This document shows, piece by piece, positions 16,507-22,932 of a DNA stretch of 64,000 nucleotides; the stretch's first letter is position 1, and each line of letters begins with the position of its first letter. The notes beneath the pieces are model-generated. The model was not told where the DNA came from and ran no database searches. It saw only the letters and a program-made list of their open reading frames with translations. A program made the translations under genes and the position numbers. The DNA comes from a virus, in IMG/VR virus record IMGVR_UViG_3300044835_000040, positions 1 to 64,000 of that record, one strand, 5' to 3'.

Positions 16507-16734
16507 GTGCCGGTCACGCACTACGTGGTGGAAGTGAAAGAGCGCACGCGTCCGACGCGCTGGTTCGGTGAGGCGGCGGGCGCGGGCTGGACGGACCGGG
16601 AGAGCGCGGTCGCGGGCGCGGAGGCGTTGCACGCGAACCCGATCAAGGGCTACTCGGAGGCGTGCAAGACGGTCATCGTGCCGATCGCGGAAGGCGAATC
16701 CTTCGGGCACACGATCTTGGCGCTGGGCGAGTGA
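16507..16734 (+). CDS. hypothetical protein, 75 aa
   Basis: GTG directly after the preceding stop. Mixed alpha/beta pattern: HYVVEVKERTR, helix SAVAGAEALHANP, then CKTVIVPIAEG. Looks like a small ferredoxin-like or dsRBD-like fold. Function unknown. Confidence 0.5.
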   Translation: MPVTHYVVEVKERTRPTRWFGEAAGAGWTDRESAVAGAEALHANPIKGYSEACKTVIVPIAEGESFGHTILALGE

Positions 16735-16982
16735 TGCACGCGCCCGCGGCCGAACGCATGTATTGGCAGCAGCGCCGTCCGAGGCTGCCTCGGCTGTTCC
16801 AGCGCGCGATGTATCACCCGCCGGGCCTGCGCGGGTACGTGACGACGCGCTGCGTCTCGAAGTACACCGACGCCGAGAACGCACGGTGGCGCGAGGAGTT
16901 CGCCGCAGCTACACTCCCCGCAATGTTCCCGCGAGTCCGAAAACCGCCCCGCAGCATCGCGGCTTCGCACTCGCGGGCATAG
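16734..16982 (+). CDS. basic hypothetical protein overlapping a tRNA, 82 aa
   Basis: TGATG overlap with the previous gene. The product is Arg/Pro/Tyr-rich and basic. Its last ten bases are the first ten bases of the tRNA-Lys gene. A -10-like TACACT (16910-16915) inside this frame, seven bases before an in-frame ATG at 16923, could start either a short leaderless peptide or the tRNA precursor. Coding status moderate. Confidence 0.4.
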   Translation: MHAPAAERMYWQQRRPRLPRLFQRAMYHPPGLRGYVTTRCVSKYTDAENARWREEFAAATLPAMFPRVRKPPRSIAASHSRA

Positions 16983-17047
16983 CATAAACAGGCCAATGCC
17001 TCCGACTTTTAATCGGATCGATGGGAGTTCGAGTCTCCTCGCCCGCA
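16973..17047 (+). tRNA. tRNA-Lys (TTT anticodon)
   Basis: A 75-base cloverleaf can be drawn. Acceptor GCGGGCA (16973-16979) pairs with CGCCCGC (17040-17046), with one A-C mismatch at the last pair. The D stem is GCAT/ATGC with GG in the loop. The anticodon stem is TCCGA/TCGGA, enclosing loop CTTTTAA. The T arm is GGGAG-TTCGAGT-CTCCT. The discriminator is A, and CCA is not encoded (TCA follows). It would read AAA and AAG. The TACACT at 16910-16915 may be its promoter. Confidence 0.85.
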
Positions 17048-17051
17048 TCAA

Positions 17052-17180
17052 ATGAGCACCGTGGTGCCCTCGCGCGCGACGTTCTCGCGGCCCTGTGTGA
17101 CGATGTGCGACCTGCTCTGCGCCAACTGCCACGCGGAGGTCGAGGCTGCACGCCTTGATTCCGTCGGCTGGCCTGTGTAG
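17052..17180 (+). CDS. 42-residue peptide resembling an HNH nuclease tail
   Basis: Begins five bases after the tRNA. It contains CDLLCANCHAEVEA, the sequence that closes many HNH endonucleases, but the first zinc pair and the catalytic HH are missing. It could be a remnant left by a homing nuclease that sat beside the tRNA, or a small zinc peptide. No ribosome-binding site is evident. Confidence 0.3.
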   Translation: MSTVVPSRATFSRPCVTMCDLLCANCHAEVEAARLDSVGWPV

Positions 17181-17193
17181 GCTCGTCGAGCCG

Positions 17194-17325
17194 ATGATCA
17201 GCAGACTCTCATTGACCCTGAACGGGAAGCCGTGGACGCCAGAAGCAGCGAAGGCTGCCTCGGTGCACGTGCGCGTCAGGATCAGCGGCTTCGGTCACGA
17301 CGAGCCGCAGGCGACCGGGACCTAG
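17194..17325 (+). CDS. 43-residue hypothetical peptide
   Basis: The ATG lies ten bases after TAGGCT (17178-17183). A GGCTC-GTC-GAGCC inverted repeat (17180-17192) lies between the -10 and the start, possibly a small operator. The product has a beta-hairpin-like RLSLTLNGKPWT and VHVRVRISGFG. Function unknown. Confidence 0.4.
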   Translation: MISRLSLTLNGKPWTPEAAKAASVHVRVRISGFGHDEPQATGT

Positions 17326-17341
17326 ACCAGGGAGACATCTG

Positions 17342-18577
17342 ATGACTCCCTCGGCTATCAAGGTCGCGGGAGGTCAGAAGGTGTGGACTCCCTCGGCTGT
17401 AGAGCAGGCGCTTCGCGACTACACGGAGCTGTATGGCCCTGAGTGGACTGCGGCCGCGTTCTCGACTTCTTCGGCGAAGTGGGCCGACCGTCAGGATCTC
17501 GTCGACCGCTACTACAAGGGCAACTCGCTCCGCGGTGGGACCGCGTGGCCGTCGCTGAACACGATCAAGAAAATCTACGGCTCGATCACCGGGGCGCGTG
17601 CGGCGCTGGGCCTGCCCGCGAACCGGCCGGGTCCGTCGAAGCGTCGTGCTGCGGGTGCGCACGCGCCGATCCGTGACGTGCGCGAGCGCGTGCACACGGT
17701 CGTGGTCGAGCGTCACGCTGACAACCGGCTGAGCGTGGAGCAGGTCGCTCGCGCGCAGGCGCAGACGACGAAGGTCAAGGTCGAGCGTGTGGTCGTGGCT
17801 GCCCCGACGGACAAGCGGCTGCTGCGTCAGGCCGAGCGCGCCGAAGGCAGGCTGGCGAAGACCGTGGAATCCCTGCGAGAGGCGCGTGGGAAGCTCCGTG
17901 ACGCCAAGAGCCGTGCTGAGGCTGCCACCCGTACCGTCAAGCAGCTCCAGGGCCGCCTGAGCGTCGCTGAGAGCGCGGCCGCTGCGCTGCGCTCGGCGCT
18001 CGACGACGCCGAAGCTGCCCGTTCGCGTGACGGGGACGCGCTCGCGATGAAGCTGATGGCTGAGATCAACGGCCGGGCGGTGGATGCGTCCGCTGCGCAG
18101 GAGCGCGAGGGCGAGCTTCTGGCTGCGCTGGTCGACGCCGACGCTCGGGTCTCGGAGCTGGAGGCCGTCGTCGAGCTGGTCGACCGTGACGAGCTGAAGC
18201 GTGCCGCTACCGAAGTCGAGCAGGCTCGTGGCAAGGTCGCGGAGGCGACTGCCGCGAAGACCGACGCTGAGCGCGTCGCGGCGACGGCTGCCCGTGAGCG
18301 CCGTGCTGCGGTCGCGCGCGCGGAGGCCGCGGAGCGCAAGGCCGCGTCGGAGACGGCGCAGCGCGCGAAGCTGCAGGAGGTGCTGGTCGGGCACGCTCGC
18401 CCGCTGACCCCTGCGCAGGTCGAGGCGCTGCGGGAGAAGGGTCCGCAGGGTCCCGCGATCTTCGGTGACGCCGTGAAGGCGGTCGTGAAGGCTCAGAGCA
18501 AAGGCGAGCGTGCGCTGCTGCGCGACGCGCTGCGGCGTGCTGCCGCGGCCGCGATCGGCTGGGCGGATCGGCTTTGA
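17342..18577 (+). CDS. coiled-coil protein with N-terminal DNA-binding-like domain
   Basis: A 411-residue protein behind a GGGAGACATCTG leader. The N-terminal 100 residues contain WTPSAVEQALRDYTELYG and WPSLNTIKKIYGSITGARAA then LGLP. This resembles the short HTH unit (sequence, turn, AxGL) found in many actinobacterial DNA-binding proteins. Residues about 120-370 are an almost unbroken Ala/Glu/Arg coiled coil. The C-terminus is Ala-rich. The architecture suits a DNA-organising, partitioning or structural-maintenance role. Inference only. Confidence 0.6.
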   Translation: MTPSAIKVAGGQKVWTPSAVEQALRDYTELYGPEWTAAAFSTSSAKWADRQDLVDRYYKGNSLRGGTAWPSLNTIKKIYGSITGARAALGLPANRPGPSKRRAAGAHAPIRDVRERVHTVVVERHADNRLSVEQVARAQAQTTKVKVERVVVAAPTDKRLLRQAERAEGRLAKTVESLREARGKLRDAKSRAEAATRTVKQLQGRLSVAESAAAALRSALDDAEAARSRDGDALAMKLMAEINGRAVDASAAQEREGELLAALVDADARVSELEAVVELVDRDELKRAATEVEQARGKVAEATAAKTDAERVAATAARERRAAVARAEAAERKAASETAQRAKLQEVLVGHARPLTPAQVEALREKGPQGPAIFGDAVKAVVKAQSKGERALLRDALRRAAAAAIGWADRL

Positions 18578-18578
18578 G

Positions 18579-19214
18579 ATGTCGCTCCGCACCTGTCCGA
18601 CGCACGGCATAGTCACGTCGGTCCCTTGCCGGGAGTGCCTTGGCCGCGAGCAGGGCGTCCAGCGCGCGCGTGAGCGCGAAGACGAACGCCGGGATCTCGA
18701 CCGCCGCTACTCCCGCAAACGGGAGCGCGATGCTGTGCGCGAGCGGATGGCTGACAGCGAACAGCCGCTGCCGGGCTCGCTGCTGGAGGTGTGGCTGCAG
18801 GACCAGCCGGGGAACCCGTTCGGGGCGAACTTCCCGCTCGGCGCGCCGCTGCGCGAGGACGGCGAGTCGCACTCGAACGCGTGGAGGCGGATCCTGCGGT
18901 ACGACCCATGCAGCTACTGCGGCGCGCCGCTGTCGGGCACCGTCGACCACATCCAGCCGAAGTCGGAGGGCCGCTTCGACCGTGAGCGGTGGGTCAACCT
19001 GATCGGCGCGTGCGAACGCTGCAACCGGTCGAAGTCGTCGAAGCCGATGCTGTTCTACCTGCTCGACAGGCTGACGTTGGCCGTCCGCACGGAGCAGGTC
19101 CGGGAGGGCAAACCGGACCGGTCACGGCTCGAAGCTGAGGAGATCGCGAAGGCCAGGATCAACCGCATGAAGCGCAAGGTGCGGGAACGGGAACGCAGCT
19201 GGCGCGCTGCTTGA
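18579..19214 (+). CDS. HNH endonuclease
   Basis: The ATG at 18579 follows TTTGAG directly after the coiled-coil gene. The N-terminus has CPTHG and CRECLG, another possible zinc pair, followed by a basic helix. The HNH domain spans about 106-160: CSYCG (Cys111, Cys114), catalytic VDHIQPKS with Asp123-His124, Asn140, and CERCN (Cys145, Cys148). The C-terminus is highly basic. It may be a free-standing homing nuclease or a packaging-associated HNH. The terminase is 3.7 kb downstream, not adjacent. Confidence 0.8.
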   Translation: MSLRTCPTHGIVTSVPCRECLGREQGVQRAREREDERRDLDRRYSRKRERDAVRERMADSEQPLPGSLLEVWLQDQPGNPFGANFPLGAPLREDGESHSNAWRRILRYDPCSYCGAPLSGTVDHIQPKSEGRFDRERWVNLIGACERCNRSKSSKPMLFYLLDRLTLAVRTEQVREGKPDRSRLEAEEIAKARINRMKRKVRERERSWRAA

Positions 19215-19255
19215 CAGCTGCGACCGATGGTCGCTATGATGGCTGTGCAACCGAG
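19211..19255 (+). promoter_or_regulatory. class A promoter/operator 3
   Basis: The best sigma70 match in the window: TTGACA (19211-19216), an 18-base spacer, and TATGAT (19235-19240). The perfect palindrome GCGACCGATGGTCGC (19220-19234) fills the spacer. CAACCGAG (19248-19255) lies at the predicted start. The leader to ATG 19270 reads GGAGGTGTCGAG. Confidence 0.85.
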
Positions 19256-19269
19256 ATGGAGGTGTCGAG

Positions 19270-19461
19270 ATGGGTTCACAGTTCATTCCCCGGAGTCGTG
19301 AGCAGGAGCAGATCGCGATGGAGCTGGCGGGCGAGTACGGCGAAGTCGAGGTGTCGATGAGCCGGACGGGCGACGCGATGCACATCAGCTGGGAGGACGG
19401 GAGCGCGATGTATGCCGAGGACGGCTCGTTCATCACGGGCGACAGGCTGGCGCCCGCGTGA
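19270..19461 (+). CDS. hypothetical early protein, 63 aa
   Basis: First gene behind class A promoter 3. An acidic small protein with a helix then a beta-hairpin (VSMSRTGDAMHISWEDGS). The strong promoter implies high early expression. Function unknown. Confidence 0.6.
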   Translation: MGSQFIPRSREQEQIAMELAGEYGEVEVSMSRTGDAMHISWEDGSAMYAEDGSFITGDRLAPA

Positions 19462-19637
19462 GCCGCAGGGCGACGGTCCAGTGCGTCGTGTCGATCGAGG
19501 TCGATCTCTACGACGACGACGAATACGTAGACGCGAGGGACGAGCAGCAGGATGTGGAGCGCGAGGTGCGGGCCAAGCTGACGACGAGCGGCGCGGAACT
19601 GCACACGGTCGAGGGCTACGTGGTCGCCGATGCCTGA
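19458..19637 (+). CDS. small acidic protein, 59 aa
   Basis: GTG start in a four-base overlap with the previous gene, ending eight bases into the next one. The product has a beta strand (TVQCVVSIEVDLYDDDE), an acidic helix and a terminal strand, the pattern of a small ferredoxin-like domain. Function unknown. Confidence 0.5.
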   Translation: MSRRATVQCVVSIEVDLYDDDEYVDARDEQQDVEREVRAKLTTSGAELHTVEGYVVADA

Positions 19638-20124
19638 GCGCCCGCTGTCTGATCTGCAGGAGGAGGTGCTGCTGGTGCTGCTGCAGCACGGCGAACTGAT
19701 CGGCAATCGGATCGGCGAGTCGTGCGGCTTCGCGCGAGGCGGCGTGAAGGCGAGCATCCCGAAGCACCGCACGGGCGGTGGCTGTATCCGCTCGATGGGC
19801 GCAGCGCAGCGCGTCATCGCGCCGCTGAACGGCCTGCGCAAACGCGGGCTTGTCGGCTACGGGATGAAGACGCGCTCCGGCACGCTGACGTTCAAGCTGA
19901 CGGTCGATGGGCGCGTGCAGGCGATCGCGCTTCAGCTGGGGCGCGAGATGGAACGGGCGGCGCTGGGGCCGCAGACCGAGGAGGAGATCGTCGAGACGGT
20001 CACGGCGGTGCTGACGCGTCTCGGCAAACGGGTGCATTGGGTCAGGGTCGAAGGCGACAAGATCCACGTGTCGGTGAGCGAGCCGCCCAACCCGGAGATC
20101 CACTTCACGGCGACCGTCGTATGA
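19630..20124 (+). CDS. winged-helix regulator candidate, 164 aa
   Basis: ATG overlapping the preceding gene by eight bases. Residues 5-90 follow a winged-helix layout: LSDLQEEVLLVLLQHGEL, helix IGNRIGESCGF, helix with AAQRVIAPLNGLRKRGLV, then a beta-wing. The C-terminal half has an alpha/beta domain with TVTAVLTRLGKRVHWVRVEG. A regulator under a class A promoter could provide feedback on the class A regulon. Target unknown. Confidence 0.55.
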   Translation: MPERPLSDLQEEVLLVLLQHGELIGNRIGESCGFARGGVKASIPKHRTGGGCIRSMGAAQRVIAPLNGLRKRGLVGYGMKTRSGTLTFKLTVDGRVQAIALQLGREMERAALGPQTEEEIVETVTAVLTRLGKRVHWVRVEGDKIHVSVSEPPNPEIHFTATVV

Positions 20125-20133
20125 TCTTCCGCT

Positions 20134-20469
20134 GTGGGTAGGCGCCAGCGTGGACCGGGTACGAGACGAGCGATCAAGAATCGCGATCTCGGGATCCCGC
20201 CGGAGCTGGTCAAGGCGGGCTTCGACAAGCACACGCTGGACCTGATGAACGAGGAGTCCAAGCGCCAGTTCAATCTCGGCGTCGGCGTCCTCGTGCAGGA
20301 GCGCGAGCGTGCTGAGCAGCTGCTGAAGTCCTTCGATCACGAACGCTGGTGGCAGAAGCTCGTGCCCGCCAGGGTCTTCGCGTTCAGGCGCGCCCGCTCG
20401 GACTATCACTTCTGGCATGGACGGCTCGCAGCCGTCTCCAAGGCTGTAGCGGACGCGCGGTTCGGCTAG
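20134..20469 (+). CDS. basic hypothetical protein, 111 aa (leaderless)
   Basis: The GTG lies eight bases after TATGAT (20120-20125), which itself spans the stop codon of the previous gene. Strongly basic N-terminus, then a helical body with HERWWQKLVPARVFAFRRAR. Could bind nucleic acid or membrane. Function unknown. Confidence 0.5.
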   Translation: MGRRQRGPGTRRAIKNRDLGIPPELVKAGFDKHTLDLMNEESKRQFNLGVGVLVQERERAEQLLKSFDHERWWQKLVPARVFAFRRARSDYHFWHGRLAAVSKAVADARFG

Positions 20470-20496
20470 CGCCGACCGCCGGGACTGGAGGAGCAG

Positions 20497-20685
20497 ATGC
20501 ATGTGAGCGGAGCGTTGTCAGTTCGGGGAGAGCAGATCGTCAGGCAGAGCGACGGGGTGCCCTGCCTCGCGTATGCCGTCTATGACTCCGAGGACCGTCT
20601 GGTCCATGCGGCAGTCTGTGACGCTGACGAGGCGGATCGGATCGAGCGGGAGGTGCGGGATGGAGCAGTACACAGCGAGCATTGA
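20497..20685 (+). CDS. hypothetical protein, 62 aa
   Basis: ATG after CTGGAGGAGC, a good ribosome-binding site. A small alpha/beta protein with CLAYAVYDSEDRLVHAAVCD, then an acidic helix. The 3' end overlaps the next gene by 26 bases. Function unknown. Confidence 0.5.
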   Translation: MHVSGALSVRGEQIVRQSDGVPCLAYAVYDSEDRLVHAAVCDADEADRIEREVRDGAVHSEH

Positions 20686-21013
20686 GGCGAACGCTCCGGG
20701 TGACCCGGAGATCGCTGCGGAAAGACTGGATGACGCGCTTCGCGAGGCGGCGCCCGACGGCGGCTACACCGTCAGGCTGGACGATGAGCGCGGGATGGTC
20801 GCGATCGAGCTGGGCGTGGAGGGCGACAACGCGATCGAGGCTCACGACGTAGCGATCCGCTCGTGGAGTGGCGCGTGGGACGTGGCGTTCCCCGAGGGGG
20901 AGCTGCCGACGAAGTGGGCGATGCGGATCGTGCAGGGCACGGTCGCGGCGGCGGCGCCGGTTCCGGCGGGCGTCGACCCGCTCGATGATCTCGGCGACGA
21001 CGCGCCGCGATGA
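20660..21013 (+). CDS. hypothetical protein, 117 aa
   Basis: ATG 20660 follows GGAGGTGCGGG, one base from the class A leader. The product has an acidic alpha/beta pattern with a TVRLDDERGMVAIELGVEG hairpin. It ends in an ATGA overlap with a membrane protein. Function unknown. Confidence 0.5.
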   Translation: MEQYTASIEANAPGDPEIAAERLDDALREAAPDGGYTVRLDDERGMVAIELGVEGDNAIEAHDVAIRSWSGAWDVAFPEGELPTKWAMRIVQGTVAAAAPVPAGVDPLDDLGDDAPR

Positions 21014-21198
21014 AGCGGCTGCTCGTGAAGTACGGGCCGTGGCTGACGGTCCTGTTCTTGCTCTGGCGCCAGGAGACGCTGGAGACGGCCGTGGAAAAGT
21101 TCGCGGTCACGACGGCTGACACGATGGAGACAGCGATCCGTGAGTTCGGGGAGCGCGTGTCGATCGCGGTCGGCGATGCGCGCGGCGAGGAGGACTGA
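21010..21198 (+). CDS. small N-terminally anchored protein, 62 aa
   Basis: ATGA overlap with the previous gene. A hydrophobic segment (LLVKYGPWLTVLFLLW) forms one likely membrane anchor, followed by an amphipathic helix. Paired with the next membrane protein. Function unknown. Confidence 0.5.
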   Translation: MKRLLVKYGPWLTVLFLLWRQETLETAVEKFAVTTADTMETAIREFGERVSIAVGDARGEED

Positions 21199-21593
21199 TG
21201 GGCGCCGCGGTGTCGATCGTGATCATCGCGATACTGGCGGTCCTGTGCGTGGTGCTGGTCCGTCGCCGCGACCGGATGCGGCAGCTGCTCGAACAGATGG
21301 AGAACCCGACGGTCCGTATCAGCGTGCCGCCGGAGGAGCTGCAGGGGCTCCCGCTCGCGGGCACGATGGGGCGCCGGGACCGGCCGGGCACGCTGCTGCT
21401 GTACGCGTCGCGGGGCGAGGACTACATCGACGTGATCGGCGTCTCCGACAGCGACGGCGGGATCCGCTTCATGGCTGGCTACCGACCCGAGGAGCTGCCG
21501 AAGGACATCGAGGACGCGATGGCGCGCGGTGTGCCGTACGGGCCGCAGAAGGGCGCGACGTTGCAGCCGACGCTGAGGAAGCCGCGGGCATGA
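21198..21593 (+). CDS. single-span membrane protein, 131 aa
   Basis: ATG overlaps the previous stop by one base. An N-terminal membrane helix (VSIVIIAILAVLCVVLV) with a basic stop-transfer RRRDR predicts the C-terminal domain is cytoplasmic. That domain has a beta-rich centre (TLLLYASRGEDYIDVIGV). Function unknown. Confidence 0.55.
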   Translation: MGAAVSIVIIAILAVLCVVLVRRRDRMRQLLEQMENPTVRISVPPEELQGLPLAGTMGRRDRPGTLLLYASRGEDYIDVIGVSDSDGGIRFMAGYRPEELPKDIEDAMARGVPYGPQKGATLQPTLRKPRA

Positions 21594-22177
21594 GTGAGTG
21601 GAGCGACGCGCAGGGCTGGGAGGCGAGCTGGTGGGGGGACTGCACGAACACGTTCCACGAGGAGCAGAAGCAGCTCGTCTACGCGCACCGGATGGGACTG
21701 GAAGCGCTCGCTGACGGCGGCCGCTGGCCGGTCTTCGACCTGGACGGTACGAGCGTGCTCGATCTCGGCGGCGGCCCGGTCTCGCTGCTGCTGAAGTCCC
21801 GTGGCCGTGGTGACCGTCGGCACGTCGTCGTCGACCCCGGCGCCTACCCGGAGTGGGTCCGTGAGCGCTACAAGCTGAAGGGCATCAAGTGGTCCCAGAA
21901 GCCCGCTGAGGACTACGACGCTGGCGGCCGCTTCGATGAGGTGTGGATCTACAACGTGCTTCAGCATGTCCGGGAGCCGAGCGCTGTGATCAGGACCGCG
22001 CAGAAGCACGCCAGCCGGATCCGCATCTTCGAGTGGGTCGACACCGGCACGAACATCGGCCACCCGCACAACCTGACGCGGCAGCTGCTCGATAGGCTGC
22101 TCGGCGAGGCGGGGGTCGTGGAGCAGCTGAACGAGAGCGGCTGCGTCGGCAAGGCGTACTACTCGACCGTCGGCTGA
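21590..22177 (+). CDS. SAM-dependent methyltransferase (class I)
   Basis: ATGA overlap. The 195-residue product has SAM-binding motif I VLDLGGGPVSLLL (near residues 56-68), an acidic motif II in HVVVDPG, and motif IV-V EVWIYNVLQHVREP, typical of type-11/12 methyltransferases. The short length and lack of a target domain suggest a small-molecule, glycan or capping-type substrate, not DNA. Coupled by one base to the HAD phosphatase gene. Substrate unknown. Confidence 0.7.
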   Translation: MSEWSDAQGWEASWWGDCTNTFHEEQKQLVYAHRMGLEALADGGRWPVFDLDGTSVLDLGGGPVSLLLKSRGRGDRRHVVVDPGAYPEWVRERYKLKGIKWSQKPAEDYDAGGRFDEVWIYNVLQHVREPSAVIRTAQKHASRIRIFEWVDTGTNIGHPHNLTRQLLDRLLGEAGVVEQLNESGCVGKAYYSTVG

Positions 22178-22767
22178 TGCTCCACGCTTTCGACATCGAC
22201 GGAACCCTCGTGAGATCGTTCCTGCGGGAGGGCGCGCCGCTAGCGGACTTCGATCTCGTCGAGCTGCTGGAGCATCGCCGAGGGGTGCTGGTCGAGACCA
22301 GGGAGCACGCGAGGCGCGCGAGCATCGCGTGCCCGATGGTGCTGGTGACGAATCAGGGCGGTGTCGCGCTCGGCTACCAGAGCGAACAGCAGGTCGCGGA
22401 GAAGATCCGCCGGGTCCGTGAAGCGCTCGGCTGGACGTGGGCGATCACCGACGTGATCAAGACGCGCCCGCTGCTCGGGATCGACTACTTCGGCACGCCG
22501 TGGCCGATGAAGACGGTCGCCGATGCGCAGCCGGTGGCGTACGTGTCGTTCGGGATGTCCAGCTCGCGTGCGGTGGACAGCCGGTATTGGGTCCCGGAGC
22601 TGGACGAGTGGCGCAAGCCGGGGCCGGGGATGCTGCTGCAGGCGATGCACGACTTCAACGCGCTGCCGGAGGACACGCTGTTCATCGGCGACATGGAGAC
22701 CGACCTGGAGGCCGCGCGTCGCGCGGGCTGCGGCTACATGCACGCGCGGGACTTCTTCGGATGCTGA
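22177..22767 (+). CDS. HAD-superfamily phosphatase (polynucleotide 3'-phosphatase-like)
   Basis: ATG overlaps the methyltransferase stop. All four HAD motifs are present: nucleophile FDIDGTLV (Asp6, Asp8), VTNQGG with Thr58, RKPGPG with Lys147, and IGDMETDLEAA (Asp172, Asp176). The motif spacing fits the HAD-IIIA group, which includes histidinol-phosphate, heptose-bisphosphate and polynucleotide-3' phosphatases. A nucleic-acid-repair role is plausible in a phage, but a sugar-phosphate substrate is not excluded. Confidence 0.75.
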   Translation: MLHAFDIDGTLVRSFLREGAPLADFDLVELLEHRRGVLVETREHARRASIACPMVLVTNQGGVALGYQSEQQVAEKIRRVREALGWTWAITDVIKTRPLLGIDYFGTPWPMKTVADAQPVAYVSFGMSSSRAVDSRYWVPELDEWRKPGPGMLLQAMHDFNALPEDTLFIGDMETDLEAARRAGCGYMHARDFFGC

Positions 22768-22928
22768 GCCTGATGGGCTGGGACATCGTGGCGGGCACGA
22801 TCGCGGGCGTCGTGTTCGCGGCGATCGATTGGCACATCGTCGCCATAAAGCAGTGGCTGCGCGAGGAGCATCGCGCGTGGTGTCGCGCGCTCGAACACTG
22901 GGGCGAGTGGACACCACCGCTACGGTGA
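22761..22928 (+). CDS. small membrane protein before terminase, 55 aa
   Basis: ATG 22761 overlaps the HAD gene by seven bases; ATG 22773 is an alternative. One hydrophobic segment (WDIVAGTIAGVVFAAIDW) precedes a Trp/Arg/Glu-rich tail. It could be holin-like, but nothing proves it. The stop lies five bases before the terminase start. Confidence 0.45.
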   Translation: MLSLMGWDIVAGTIAGVVFAAIDWHIVAIKQWLREEHRAWCRALEHWGEWTPPLR

Positions 22929-22932
22929 GTGT

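Noticed and set aside
16923-16982. Leaderless 19-codon frame seven bases after TACACT
   Set aside because: It is the in-frame end of the 82-residue frame and ends inside the tRNA. The TACACT is more simply the tRNA promoter, so I did not list it as a gene.
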